Shown here in pieces: positions 1 to 8,510 of a DNA stretch of 64,000 bases. A program made the position numbers and the translations under genes. The number at the start of each line of letters is the position of its first letter. The first letter of the stretch is position 1. This DNA comes from Paenibacillus durus (GTDB lineage Bacteria; Bacillota; Bacilli; Paenibacillales; Paenibacillaceae), in the NCBI RefSeq assembly GCF_000756615.1, contig NZ_CP009288.1:2914001-2978000 (forward strand). Reading direction: 5' to 3'. Under the pieces are notes generated by a model that ran no database searches, was not told the origin of the DNA, and saw only the letters and a program-made list of their open reading frames with translations.

Positions 1-1666
1 CAGCAACCAGCTTAAGCAGAATGAGCCGAAGCTGACGGAGGCCGCTTCCGGAGCGGAACAGCTCGTAACTGGTACGGCCGAGCTGAAATCAGGGATTGCC
101 GCACTGGGAGACGGCCTGACCCGCATCCAGCAAGGCATTGAGAGCGGATCTGCGGGAGCGGGCGAGATCAAGAGCGGACTTGCGCAGGCCGCTGCGAGCG
201 CGCAGCAGCTGGCGGATGCCCACAAGAAGCTGCTCGCCGGATATAAGCGGATCGGCGGAGGTCTGGATGCGCTGGACGGAGGCATCGGTCAGATTCAGCA
301 GCAGCTGTCCGGTGTAGCGGCTGCACTGAACGGGCTTGGACCAAGCTTTACCAGTCTTGAGGGAAGCCATCCCGAACTGCTGCGGGACGCAGACTACCAG
401 ACCATCAAGGGGACAGTCGCCAAGACCGGTGATGGAGCGGCCAAGCTTGCGGCCGGGCTCGGCCAAATCTCGGCTCAGCTGAAAGGCGTCGCGGCGGGGA
501 TGGACGAAGCGAACGCAGGCTATGCCAAGGCTGCCGCCGGGCAGGATGCGCTGGCGCAGGGGCTGGACAAGCTGGTGTCCGGCATCGCGCAGCTTGAGTC
601 CGGTCTGAATCAGGCAGCTAGCGGGCAGGCTCAAATTGTCGGCAAGCTTCCATCCATAACAAGCGGGCTGGACGAGCTGCAGGGCGGGCAGAAGCAGCTT
701 GCGGATGGCTTCGGCGAGCTGAACGGTCAAATCGGCGAGCTGACGAAGGGACTCAGCGACAGTGCGGAAGGTCTGAAGCAGATAACGAGCGGCCTTGGCT
801 CCGCGCAGGATTATCTGAACCAGGTCCAGGCTGCCGGGAACGACGAGCTGAGCGGATTCTTCATTCCGGCGGAAGCGCTGGAGTCGGATGACATCCAGCA
901 GGTCTTCGACAACTATTTGTCCGGCGACCGCAAGGTGATGACAATCGACGTTGTCTTTGCCGACAATCCGTACAGCACTGCCGCTATCGATAAGGCGGAC
1001 GATATTCTGGCGGCAGTAGACCGGGCGGTCAAGGGCACGAAGCTTGAAAATGCGGAGGTGGCTATGAGCGGGGTAACAAGCAGCTACAACGACCTGCAGA
1101 CCATTTCCAATGCGGACTATTCACGGACGGTTATGCTGATGCTGGGCGGTATTTTCATTATTCTCGTCTTTTTGCTCCGCTCTGTCATCATGCCGGTCTA
1201 CCTGATCTTATCGCTTGTGCTGACCTACTTTACGGCGATGGGCGTAACGGAAGCGATCTTTGTCAATCTGCTGGGATATTCCGGCATTACATGGACGACT
1301 CCATTCTTCAGCTTCGTTATGCTGATTGCGCTTGGCGTCGATTACAGCATCTTCCTGATGGCGCGCTTTAACGAGAATCAAAGCTGGGATATCAAGGACG
1401 CCATACTGCACGCGATGCGTAACATGGGTACTGTCATTTTGTCGGCGGTGATCATTCTCGGGGGTACTTTCGCTTCGATGTATCCTTCGGGCGTGCTGTC
1501 GATGATGCAGATTGCCACCGTCGTGCTGTCGGGCCTTGTGCTGTATGCGCTCCTGTTCCTGCCGTTCTTCGTGCCTGTCATGGTGAAAATCTTCGGCAGA
1601 GCCAACTGGTGGCCGTTCGGAGTGAAGGAGCCGGAGGGAGCGCCGGACCGCAATCTTCATATGTAA
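1..1666 (+). CDS. MMPL-family membrane exporter, 3' part
   Basis: The frame is open from base 2 of the window, so the gene starts upstream and only its last 554 or so residues are present. The first ~300 visible residues are a long hydrophilic stretch of repeated Ser-Gly/Leu/Gln heptad-like units (SGLxQ, ASGxxQI, LxDGLxxL). This is typical of the large extracellular loop of Gram-positive MMPL/YhgE-type proteins. After that come five or six hydrophobic helices, with the RND/MMPL core segment GVDYSIFLMARFNE near the C-terminus. MMPL proteins are proton-driven exporters of lipids or hydrophobic compounds, but the substrate cannot be told here. The gene ends at an intrinsic terminator. Confidence 0.9.
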   Translation, partial: SNQLKQNEPKLTEAASGAEQLVTGTAELKSGIAALGDGLTRIQQGIESGSAGAGEIKSGLAQAAASAQQLADAHKKLLAGYKRIGGGLDALDGGIGQIQQQLSGVAAALNGLGPSFTSLEGSHPELLRDADYQTIKGTVAKTGDGAAKLAAGLGQISAQLKGVAAGMDEANAGYAKAAAGQDALAQGLDKLVSGIAQLESGLNQAASGQAQIVGKLPSITSGLDELQGGQKQLADGFGELNGQIGELTKGLSDSAEGLKQITSGLGSAQDYLNQVQAAGNDELSGFFIPAEALESDDIQQVFDNYLSGDRKVMTIDVVFADNPYSTAAIDKADDILAAVDRAVKGTKLENAEVAMSGVTSSYNDLQTISNADYSRTVMLMLGGIFIILVFLLRSVIMPVYLILSLVLTYFTAMGVTEAIFVNLLGYSGITWTTPFFSFVMLIALGVDYSIFLMARFNENQSWDIKDAILHAMRNMGTVILSAVIILGGTFASMYPSGVLSMMQIATVVLSGLVLYALLFLPFFVPVMVKIFGRANWWPFGVKEPEGAPDRNLHM

Positions 1667-1720
1667 TATTGATGCGAGCCAAAAATCCGTTTCGCACCGG
1701 CTGTTTAAGCGGTGGGATTC

Positions 1721-1746
1721 AGCCAGCCTTCGGGCTGGCTTTTTTC
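1721..1746 (+). terminator. Intrinsic terminator of MMPL gene
   Basis: An 8-bp GC-rich stem (AGCCAGCC / GGCTGGCT) with a TTCG tetraloop is followed by six T residues. It sits 55 bases after the MMPL stop codon. Confidence 0.9.
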
Positions 1747-1800
1747 GTTGCAACCCGCGTGTTCGATGATCATTAGCAACCCGGCACTCGCATATTGACA

Positions 1801-1840
1801 TTGGAATAAATTAGGTGCAGACTATACTTAGTAATACTAA
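1801..1840 (+). promoter_or_regulatory. Promoter and putative PadR operator
   Basis: A TTGGAA -35-like hexamer (1801-1806) and TATACT (1823-1828) are 16 bases apart. The perfect palindrome TTAGTA-A-TACTAA (1828-1840) overlaps the -10 end. It lies just upstream of a padR gene, so autorepression by that PadR protein is the natural inference. PadR operators are often such AT-rich palindromes. Confidence 0.6.
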
Positions 1841-1865
1841 ATAATAAGGTTAGCAAGGTGATGTG

Positions 1866-2210
1866 ATGAGCGATCCGGCAAGCCAGCTTAAGAAGGGGGT
1901 TCTGGAGATCCTGGTATTGCATTTGCTAAACCGTGGAAATCTGTACGGATACCAGTTGATCAGCGAATTGGATGAAAGAAGCGATGGATATTTCAAGCTT
2001 AAGGAAGGGACTCTGTACCCCGTGCTGTATCGTCTGGAAGACTCCGGACTCGTGGAGAGCTACTGGGAGCAGGGCACTGGCAAGCGCGGAGTCCGCCGCA
2101 AATATTACCGGATCACCGCAGCGGGCAAAGCTTGGCTGCAGGAAATGACCGGAGAGCTTGCGCTGTTTTATCATTCCATTTACAAGATTATGGGAGATGA
2201 GAGGTTATGA
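1866..2210 (+). CDS. PadR-family transcriptional regulator
   Basis: A 114-residue protein with the PadR winged-helix signature: LKKGVLEILVLHLL, then YGYQLISELDERS, LKEGTLYPVLYRLEDSGLVESYW and RRKYYRIT. ATG 1866 is preferred over GTG 1863 because the AAGGTG ribosome site is five bases before it and only two before the GTG. Small PadR proteins of this subfamily usually control the membrane-associated gene that follows, here joined by an ATGA overlap. A palindrome over its own promoter suggests autoregulation. The inducing ligand is unknown. Confidence 0.93.
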   Translation: MSDPASQLKKGVLEILVLHLLNRGNLYGYQLISELDERSDGYFKLKEGTLYPVLYRLEDSGLVESYWEQGTGKRGVRRKYYRITAAGKAWLQEMTGELALFYHSIYKIMGDERL

Positions 2211-2935
2211 GCCAAAGATTGAAGCTCTACGTCAGTGAAGTAATGGCGGGAATTGATGCGGATCCTGGCACAAAACGAAGAATTGCAGAAGATTTGCTAA
2301 CTTCATTAACGGAAAGGGCGGAGCGCAGCAGCGTCGAACGTGTGCTGGCCGAGTCGGGAGCGCCCAGGGAGATGGCTAAGGATTATATGAGCGGTCTGTA
2401 TGGAACTGAAGCCGGTCCGGGATATGGTGACAATCAAGCGCCTAATTATGGATACGGTCCGGATTCCGGCGATTATTATGAATATAAATCCTCGTTGACG
2501 GTGTTTGATTTACCTCTGGTACATATTAAAATCCGCAGACGGGGCTGGTTCTTTGGAGGGGCGCCTGCGGTCGCCAAAGGGATCATTGCTATCGGCGATG
2601 TGGCGCTCGGAGCTTTTGCCGTCGGGGGAATCGCGGCAGGCGGAATTACCATCGGAGGATTGTCTGCTGGAGTCCTTGCGCTGGGGGGAGCCGCTGTCGG
2701 GGCCGTTGGGGCAGGCGGAGCTGCCGTGGGCCTCCTTGCTGTCGGCGGAGTAGCAGTGGGGAAGATAGCCCTGGGGGGTCTCGCCATCGGCAAGATCGCC
2801 ATCGGCGGCAGCGTAATCGGAAAGTATACCTTAAGCGCTGCAGATTCCGGCTCCTTCACGCTGGAGCAGTTTCGCAGGCTGCTGGAGGAAGTCTACCCGC
2901 GTGCGGCTGACTGGCTGCGCAGCTTTAGATCCTAG
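2207..2935 (+). CDS. HAAS-domain protein with A-h-G-x-h pentad repeats
   Basis: A 242-residue protein translationally coupled to padR through ATGA. The N-terminus (about residues 1-60) resembles the HAAS/DUF1700 domain: a short helical sensor-like module with IAEDLLTSLTERAE and VLAESGAPREMAKDYM. It is commonly paired with PadR regulators. A Tyr/Gly/Pro-rich linker follows. Then come sixteen uninterrupted five-residue units of the form A-[VIL]-G-G-[ILVA] (residues about 128-207, bases 2588-2827), ending in a short charged tail. The repeat is hydrophobic and Gly-rich, so it may pack in a membrane or form a compact solenoid. No function is assigned. An antisense open frame over the repeat is a composition artefact. 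Confidence 0.85.
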   Translation: MSQRLKLYVSEVMAGIDADPGTKRRIAEDLLTSLTERAERSSVERVLAESGAPREMAKDYMSGLYGTEAGPGYGDNQAPNYGYGPDSGDYYEYKSSLTVFDLPLVHIKIRRRGWFFGGAPAVAKGIIAIGDVALGAFAVGGIAAGGITIGGLSAGVLALGGAAVGAVGAGGAAVGLLAVGGVAVGKIALGGLAIGKIAIGGSVIGKYTLSAADSGSFTLEQFRRLLEEVYPRAADWLRSFRS

Positions 2936-2957
2936 CCGGTTGTGGCCGATGACGAAC

Positions 2958-3000
2958 AAGAACCTCCGCTAATGCCGTGGGAGAGGCAGCGGAGGTTCTT
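2958..3000. terminator. Hairpin between convergent genes
   Basis: A perfect 13-bp inverted repeat (2958-2970 against 2988-3000) lies between the ends of the HAAS gene and the convergent TPR gene. The T-run is short (CTTAG), so it is a strong hairpin but not a textbook terminator. Confidence 0.65.
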
Positions 3001-3022
3001 AGATATTGCGCCGGATTCAGTG

Positions 3023-3694
3023 CTAGCTTATTCTTCCGAAGAAGCTGCGCAGAGCCCAGCCGCGCTCTTGACGCTTCTTGTATCTCGGCAGCGAACGGTA
3101 GACGTCGATGGACTCGGTAAAAGCTTGTTTCGCTTCAGTACTCTGGCCGAGCGCCTTGTACATCGAGCCGAGCAAATAATACGCTTCGCTGGAGGAAGAC
3201 TGAATCTCCTTGAACTCGTGCAAATAATGCAGCGATTTATCGCGGTCACTGTGCCGGAAGCCCTCCGCAAGCCGGAGATAGGGTTGACCGTACTGCACTC
3301 GCTGGTTAATCTCCAGTCCGCGCAGCATCTGGCTTTCCCCTTCCTCCAGCTGTCCAAGCTTTATATTCGCATATCCCAGATCGACCCAATATTCGGCGGA
3401 CTGCTCGTAGCGGTCCCCTATTTGCAGCAGAAGCTCTTGCGCTTCCCGGAATTTCTTACGTTCGGCCAATAGACGGGCCAGCTCGAACTTGGAAGAAACA
3501 TCATTGGGGTTAAGCGAGATTTGAGTGCGTAGTCTGGAGCCTTGTCTTGCTCTGCGAAAAGGCCGGGCGATACTCGGGAAGATCCCCACATAACGGCGGT
3601 CGATAAAATACAGCACCGCAAGCAGGATAATCAGCGCGAGAAACGGATTCCCCACCAAATTCCACAGAAGCATAAAACCGATAAATTTAACCAT
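3023..3694 (-). CDS. Membrane-anchored TPR protein
   Basis: A 223-residue protein. The N-terminal ~30 residues form one hydrophobic helix (FLALIILLAVLYFI) followed by a basic patch. The cytoplasmic part then contains tetratricopeptide repeats: DVSSKFELARLLAERKKFREAQELLLQI, SAEYWVDLGYANIKLGQLEEGESQMLRGLEI and EAYYLLGSMYKALGQSTEAKQAFTESIDVY. TPR helices bind partner proteins, but no enzymatic domain is visible. The start has a good GGAGGGA ribosome site seven bases upstream on the minus strand. It is a single-gene unit, and its partner is not indicated by context. Confidence 0.85.
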   Translation of the reverse strand: MVKFIGFMLLWNLVGNPFLALIILLAVLYFIDRRYVGIFPSIARPFRRARQGSRLRTQISLNPNDVSSKFELARLLAERKKFREAQELLLQIGDRYEQSAEYWVDLGYANIKLGQLEEGESQMLRGLEINQRVQYGQPYLRLAEGFRHSDRDKSLHYLHEFKEIQSSSSEAYYLLGSMYKALGQSTEAKQAFTESIDVYRSLPRYKKRQERGWALRSFFGRIS

Positions 3695-3839
3695 GATTTC
3701 CCTCCAAAAAATAGTGATGCACGTATGCCTGCAATAGGCAATAATTCACATTATTATATCATCCTTTTCATCGGCAGAAAATGGCAGCCGTAATTGCGGC
3801 CATCGCTTCGATTGCAACTGCATTGGGGAGCGATGAGCA

Positions 3840-4130
3840 GAATATTGCAGAAAAAACCTGCGGCGGTACATCTTTTTATCGTCATCAACCTTCAACTGTA
3901 TAACATACCTGAAAAAGTGCAGTTTTTTCCCCGTTCAATCCTAGATTCAGTCACTATAGCCTGAAATGCCTGTACGATGGCAGGAATTCCCTGCTCACAA
4001 ACACTTTCGATGAAAAAACCTGCACTATAGCTGTTTTGCAAGTCGCTGCGCTTAAAATCACGATAACTTGATATTGCCCTTCTACGCCAAAGCTTCCACA
4101 TATCGGGGTTAGGACCTCTTACTCATACGA
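3840..4130. repeat. Possible intergenic repeat element with inverted repeats
   Basis: The 735 bases between 3695 and 4429 contain no convincing gene. Within them GTGCAGTTTTTTC (3917-3929) is mirrored by GAAAAAACCTGCAC (4012-4025), with one extra base. CACTATAGC occurs directly repeated at 3952-3960 and 4023-4031, and another GCAGAAAAAACCTGC hairpin lies near 3850. A 69-codon open frame on the minus strand (3892-4101) spans the element. It has no clear ribosome site or recognisable domain, so I do not call it a gene. The structure suggests a dispersed repeat or the remnant of a mobile element. Copy number cannot be judged from one window. Confidence 0.35.
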
Positions 4131-4429
4131 ATGTACCATCTTATCCTGTGATAACTTACCCCCACAAAAATCCGCGTCCCATGGCTCGGATCATTGTTCA
4201 TAGTTCATTTGTCTGCTCCTGGTAAGCCGAAAGAACGGTTTTGCGCTGAATCGGGAAACTTGTTGCGCTTCGCCGCGTCTACAGATTAAAGCAAATTTGA
4301 CAGGCTGCAATACGGTGTCTGTGACTATGCAGCTATTTTTCCGGAAATCCATAAAAAATGTTTAAGAATGGAAAGAATCGGGTAATAACAACGCAAGCAA
4401 GGAGCGAATATCAAAGGAGGCCGAGGGCA

Positions 4430-4600
4430 GTGATCATATCGGTACATAACATTATGGCATTCAATGAGCAGTACTTCAGACCACATCCATCTGTCGCTCA
4501 AAAGCGGGATATCGTCAATGATAAAAGCCAGAGCTTTCAGGACATCCTCAACGAGAAGATGAGCTCCGGCGGGGCAGGTTTGAAAAAGAATAATCGGTAA
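4430..4600 (+). CDS. Small hypothetical protein, 56 aa
   Basis: GTG 4430 is preceded by a near-perfect AAAGGAGG site (4413-4420) at nine bases. The gene is followed directly by an intrinsic terminator, so it looks like a genuine small gene and not chance. The product is hydrophilic, with a Phe/Tyr/Arg-rich first half (MAFNEQYFRPHPS) and a charged helical second half (DKSQSFQDILNEKMSSGG). No membrane segment, signal peptide or known family is evident. Confidence 0.6.
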   Translation: MIISVHNIMAFNEQYFRPHPSVAQKRDIVNDKSQSFQDILNEKMSSGGAGLKKNNR

Positions 4601-4613
4601 ACCCATAATAATA

Positions 4614-4652
4614 GGCCGGTGACCCGCTGTGATGGCGGACCGCCGGCTTTTT
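4614..4652 (+). terminator. Intrinsic terminator
   Basis: GCCGG...CCGGC outer and CCGC...GCGG inner pairings form a GC-rich hairpin ending in five T residues. It lies 14 bases after the small gene's stop codon. Confidence 0.75.
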
Positions 4653-4700
4653 GCTGTCCAGCGCATCATTCGCAGACGGCCGGCCCCTTTTCTGCATAAT

Positions 4701-4910
4701 CTACCTTACCTCGAAGAACTCACAGTCTCTTCGCGAGTAGTAGGTCAGGTCGCTCACTTTTGACTGGATGATAACGTCCGTATCCGTGAAGCGGATCACC
4801 GTCGCGCCTGAATTGATCAAGTGATCGTTCTGGAACACGCGGACGGGCAGCTGCCGTTCCATCGCCTCCTGAAAGTCGCGGTCGGTAATCAAAGGTCGGT
4901 TAATCGGCAT
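4701..4910 (-). CDS. Small conserved-looking hypothetical protein, 69 aa
   Basis: The frame is open further upstream. ATG at 4910 has an AAGGGGA ribosome site and gives the compact product starting MPINRPLITDRDFQEAME. The sequence alternates short beta-like stretches (PVRVFQND, SGATVIRFTDTDVIIQSK) and ends in a Tyr/Arg/Cys-rich tail (YYSRRDCEFFEV). It has no signal peptide or membrane helix and looks like a small all-beta cytosolic protein. I do not recognise the family. It is divergent from psiE and could share its control region. Confidence 0.55.
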   Translation of the reverse strand: MPINRPLITDRDFQEAMERQLPVRVFQNDHLINSGATVIRFTDTDVIIQSKVSDLTYYSRRDCEFFEVR

Positions 4911-5129
4911 AAATAAAGTTCCCCTTTTGGCGTAATAATGGGCAATTGAAAGGTACAACCAGTATACCCGCGAACGGTCCGCAATGCCAGTTTGCCCGTA
5001 AACCACGCCTCAACCACCGGAAAAATTCATATCAAGAGCCCTCTCATAATTCCGTGTGTGAACATAAACTTGCTTTGAAAACGAAATCTCCATTATACTT
5101 GTGGAAACTTTCAGGCGGGAGGTGATCTT

Positions 5130-5537
5130 GTGAAGACAAAAAATAATATCGCGTACATTCCGATTATTCTGCAATGGACACTTAATGCGGCGCTGGTCGT
5201 ATTAGCAATTATCCTTGTCATCCTGCTTGGTAAGGAGACGATTTATATTTTCGGCTTTATCAATGATGGCGAGCATCTGACCAAAATAGACTTGCTGGAG
5301 GCTCTGCTGATTTATTTTTTGTATTTCGAGTTCATTGCCCTGATTATCAAGTACTTTGAAGCGCACTATCATTTCCCGCTCCGTTACTTCGTCTATATCG
5401 GCATTACGGCGATGATCCGGCTGATTATTGTCGACCATGAAAGTCCGTCGGACACATTGATTTATTCCGGGGCGATTCTGGTGCTGGTCGTCACACTGTA
5501 TATCGCCAACAGCAAGCTGCTTAAGAGGGAAAGCTGA
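5130..5537 (+). CDS. psiE: PsiE-family membrane protein
   Basis: A 135-residue protein with four hydrophobic helices and the PsiE signature. This includes DLLEALLIYFLYFEFIALIIKYFEAHYHFPLRYFVYIGITAMIRLIIVDHE, in which the Glu/His/Arg residues within and next to the membrane segments are characteristic. PsiE was named as a phosphate-starvation-inducible protein of E. coli, and its molecular role is not established. GTG 5130 follows GGGAGGTGA at seven bases. The gene is monocistronic, ending at a terminator 30 bases later. No Pho box was recognised upstream. Confidence 0.88.
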   Translation: MKTKNNIAYIPIILQWTLNAALVVLAIILVILLGKETIYIFGFINDGEHLTKIDLLEALLIYFLYFEFIALIIKYFEAHYHFPLRYFVYIGITAMIRLIIVDHESPSDTLIYSGAILVLVVTLYIANSKLLKRES

Positions 5538-5564
5538 CGAGACGTTATAATCACCATTTATTTT

Positions 5565-5611
5565 GGAACAGAATTCTTACCAAATAGGGTAAGGGGACTG
5601 TTCTTTTTTTA
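5565..5611 (+). terminator. Intrinsic terminator of psiE
   Basis: Nested stems GAACAG/CTGTTC and CTTACC/GGTAAG are followed by a run of eight T residues. Confidence 0.88.
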
Positions 5612-5819
5612 TTCCATTTACGAATAGCGCGTATCCATTTCCGAATTGCTGCTGAGTATGCAAGCTTATCACCTCGGGATAACGAACAACACGGAAATGT
5701 TCTTCGTGTATGAAAGCGTAATCTATAATGTTTCTCTATATATGAGCCGATTTCTTATAGTATACTTTATGGATTAACGAATATGGACGGCAATTCAATG
5801 AACAGGGGAATTATAGGAG

Positions 5820-7178
5820 ATGGCATTCAAGCTAAAAGCGTCTTGGCCGGTACTGTACACGGCTCTATTTATTTTGTTTATAGCGGAGGCGTTTACGAGA
5901 TCGCGCGGTCTGCTTGTGACGGAAGGCGTTCTGGTCATCCTCTGCCTGGCGGTATCCTTGCCTTCGGCTCGAATGATGTTCAGGGTAATCAGTCTGCTCT
6001 TTCTGGCAGCGGGGATAGGCTGCGTCTTGTGGAGCGGAGGCGGCATCACCTTGTTACTGGAGAACATGTCTTCGAATGTAATGCTATTCTCGCTGCTGTA
6101 CGCGCTGCCCTTCATTAACCGGGTCATTGTCGTCGGCGGTTACGGACGGCAGCTTAGCCGCTGGGTGAACGCGAGATCAAGCAATATGGGGCATCTCTTT
6201 GCACGGTCCGCAATAGTCAGCTATGTGCTGAGCCTGTTTCTGTTCCTGGCATCCATTCCGCTTGTTTACTTCGTGCTGGACAAGCATTTCCATAATATGA
6301 ATTCCGGGGTCAAGAAACGGTTTATGAGTATGTCGATTCTTCGGAGTTTCGGCGCCATCGGGCTTTGGAGTCCCGTGGAGCCGATCGTAGCCATGGCTTC
6401 GCTGCTGACCGGAGCTGCCTATTTTCAGCTGCTCCCGGCCATGCTCGGGATTTCGCTGTTTCTGCTTGCCGCCAGTGCGGTACTGGGGTATTTCCGGTTT
6501 CGGTCTATTCCGCTCAAGGAAGAACCGGCCGCGCCGGACAGGCTGCCGGACATCTCCAAATTCTTTTCGCTCTTTGCCGGACTCACGCTCTTGATCGCTT
6601 CGGCTTACGGCCTGCAGTCCCTGCTGAAGCTGTCTTTCTTCGAGGCGATGACACTGGTGATTATTCCGTTCTCTTATCTCTGGGCGGCTGCGCTGCGCAG
6701 GCTGGGACGGTTCGCCGCAGCCTCGCGCGCGCAGTGGAAGCCGAGCCTTTCCGGGCTGCCGAATCTGCTGGTGCTCTTCCTGTCTTTTGGTTTTTTCAAC
6801 AAGGCGGTTGCGGCAACGCCGCTGCTGGTCCGTGTGGCGGATTCTATTCAGGGCATTGCGCATACGCCCGCGCTGCTGTTTTTGTTTATTCTGGCTGTGT
6901 GCCTCCCGCTGCCCATCCTCGGCGTGCATCCTTATGTCATTATGGGACTCTTCGGTGTAGTGCTGCAGCCGATCATGGATGAGATTAACCCTGTCGCCGT
7001 CGCCGTTGTGCTCATTACCTCCTGTGCCGCTTCGGCGGTTATGGGCACTTATAATACAACAGTCACCATAATGAGCGGGCTTATTCATGTGAATCCTTAC
7101 CGGATTACCTGGTGGAATGCCGGCTTCGGGCTTCTGTTCGGTCTAGCCGGTTTCGCCGCAGGTCTGCTGCTGTTATGA
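5820..7178 (+). CDS. Polytopic membrane protein, permease-like
   Basis: A 452-residue protein with about 11-12 hydrophobic helices and few soluble loops. The pattern resembles ion-transporter-superfamily permeases (NhaC/ArsB/citrate-type). Two halves are separated by a charged cytoplasmic loop (residues ~225-245), with conserved-looking polar breaks such as FGAIGLWSPVEPIVAMASLL and GVHPYVIMGLFG inside helices. No ATPase or soluble domain is present. The substrate is unknown. ATG 5820 directly follows TAGGAG, which is unusually close. AGGGG twelve bases upstream may serve instead, so the start is uncertain by a few codons. The 3' end overlaps the convergent DUF2252 gene by six bases. Confidence 0.75.
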   Translation: MAFKLKASWPVLYTALFILFIAEAFTRSRGLLVTEGVLVILCLAVSLPSARMMFRVISLLFLAAGIGCVLWSGGGITLLLENMSSNVMLFSLLYALPFINRVIVVGGYGRQLSRWVNARSSNMGHLFARSAIVSYVLSLFLFLASIPLVYFVLDKHFHNMNSGVKKRFMSMSILRSFGAIGLWSPVEPIVAMASLLTGAAYFQLLPAMLGISLFLLAASAVLGYFRFRSIPLKEEPAAPDRLPDISKFFSLFAGLTLLIASAYGLQSLLKLSFFEAMTLVIIPFSYLWAAALRRLGRFAAASRAQWKPSLSGLPNLLVLFLSFGFFNKAVAATPLLVRVADSIQGIAHTPALLFLFILAVCLPLPILGVHPYVIMGLFGVVLQPIMDEINPVAVAVVLITSCAASAVMGTYNTTVTIMSGLIHVNPYRITWWNAGFGLLFGLAGFAAGLLLL

Positions 7179-8510
7179 TCCATGGACGCCCGTTTCCGCC
7201 CACTCCTTGAACAGCTTATAATCGATCTCTACCTGGTCGGCATAGGCGGCGGCCCAGTGCGATAGATGGCGGGCGAGAGGGTTGGGGTCCGGTCCCATTG
7301 CTCTGGCGATTTCTTTCTCGCTATGATAGGGGAGAAGACCTTTATTCACGTCGGCGTCCGCCCTGGCGTGCAGCTTGGCCGTGAGCCGAGCCATGATTAT
7401 AAGTGTGCGCTCCATGTCCTCGAATGAATCGATTTCCTCAAGCTTGATTCTTTTTTTGTACGGCGAACGCTCTCTGACATAGAAATGCCGGTCATCCATT
7501 GTGAAGAAGCCGAGGTAAGGATCGGCCTTATGATGCATGGCCTGCTGGGTTGCCGTGACACGCTTGCCCTGATGCCCGAAATAATGCCAGAAGGACTCTG
7601 AATACGGCATGAAATAGGCTGGAACCGGGACGCGCACCTCTTTTGCCTCCAGAACCGCATCCTCTGCGCCCTTTTGTCCCTCACCCTCGATCAAAATATA
7701 ATAGCGGTCCAATCCGATCGATGCCGTTCCTGAACCGTGCTTCACTGCGATATCCTTGATTTTGTAATGTTCGGGAGCTTTTTTACGGGAATTCAGCGTA
7801 TCCTGATAGAACGGCCAAGCATGCTCCAGCATCTCCTGTTCGGCCGCGCCGGGCACTTTCAGCTCCTCTGTTTCAAGGAATATCCGGTCATCCTGCATGA
7901 GCGAGGTCACTTTGTCCAGAAAATGTTCCGCCTTGCGCTTCTCCAGCTTCTTCAGCAGCTTCTTGACCGGTCCTTTGGCCGAATCCTCATCGATGATGAA
8001 TTTGCCCGGATCATCCTTTCCATCGCAAAAGGCCTGAATCTGCTTGTAATATTCCTTTACATACGTTTCGATGCAGTCCCACTGTTCTTCAAGGCTGTAG
8101 CCGAGCTGTCGGCAGACTAGCGAAATGCTGACGGACATCCGCAGGAGGTCGTAGAGGTAGGAGCCCACATAGCCTTCGTCAAAATCATTGACATCATAGA
8201 CAAGATTCCCGTCTTCGCTCCGAAAAGCGCCGAAATTCTCGAAATGCAAATCTCCTTGAATCCAGGTGGGGCGCTCAGGAGAGGAGTGGTAGGGGAAATA
8301 CTGGCGTGTAGCGTCAAAATAGAACAAATAGGCGCTTCCGCGATAAAAGGAGAACGGACTCAGCAGCATTTTATTGTATTTTTCCGCTCTGTCGCCGTTG
8401 CCAAGCTTCATAATCTTACCGTCAAACTCATTAAAAACCGAGATCAGCGCTTGCTGCCGCAGCTTTGTGCGTGTGCGAATGACTCCCTCGGTAATGCTAT
8501 TGTCGATCAT
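7173..8510 (-). CDS. DUF2252 family protein (kinase-like fold)
   Basis: A 445-residue protein with DUF2252 hallmarks: LLSPFSFYRGSAYLFYFD near residue 50, WIQGDLHFENFGAF near residue 83 and LVYDVNDFDEGYVGSYLYDLLR near residue 102. GDLHxxNxG followed by DxNDFDE mirrors the catalytic and metal-binding loops of aminoglycoside-phosphotransferase-like kinases. A phosphotransfer role is plausible but the family's substrate is not known. The C-terminal half holds KHGSGTASIGLDRYYILIEG and a helical end. It is monocistronic, with an AGGTCCC ribosome site before ATG 8510. Confidence 0.88.
   Translation of the reverse strand: MIDNSITEGVIRTRTKLRQQALISVFNEFDGKIMKLGNGDRAEKYNKMLLSPFSFYRGSAYLFYFDATRQYFPYHSSPERPTWIQGDLHFENFGAFRSEDGNLVYDVNDFDEGYVGSYLYDLLRMSVSISLVCRQLGYSLEEQWDCIETYVKEYYKQIQAFCDGKDDPGKFIIDEDSAKGPVKKLLKKLEKRKAEHFLDKVTSLMQDDRIFLETEELKVPGAAEQEMLEHAWPFYQDTLNSRKKAPEHYKIKDIAVKHGSGTASIGLDRYYILIEGEGQKGAEDAVLEAKEVRVPVPAYFMPYSESFWHYFGHQGKRVTATQQAMHHKADPYLGFFTMDDRHFYVRERSPYKKRIKLEEIDSFEDMERTLIIMARLTAKLHARADADVNKGLLPYHSEKEIARAMGPDPNPLARHLSHWAAAYADQVEIDYKLFKEWAETGVHGS

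Noticed and set aside
2476..2859. Pro/Thr/Ala-rich antisense frame over the pentad repeat
   Set aside because: It is the direct complement of the Gly/Ala repeat codons, with no start signal of its own.
3892..4101. 69-codon minus-strand gene in the 3.7-4.4 kb gap
   Set aside because: No ribosome site, no domain, and it spans inverted repeats. It is more likely part of a repeat element.
6177..7088. A 303-codon minus-strand frame opposite the permease-like gene
   Set aside because: The charged, repetitive product (many Gln, His, Arg) and its full overlap with a hydrophobic membrane protein show it is the antisense of membrane-helix codons.
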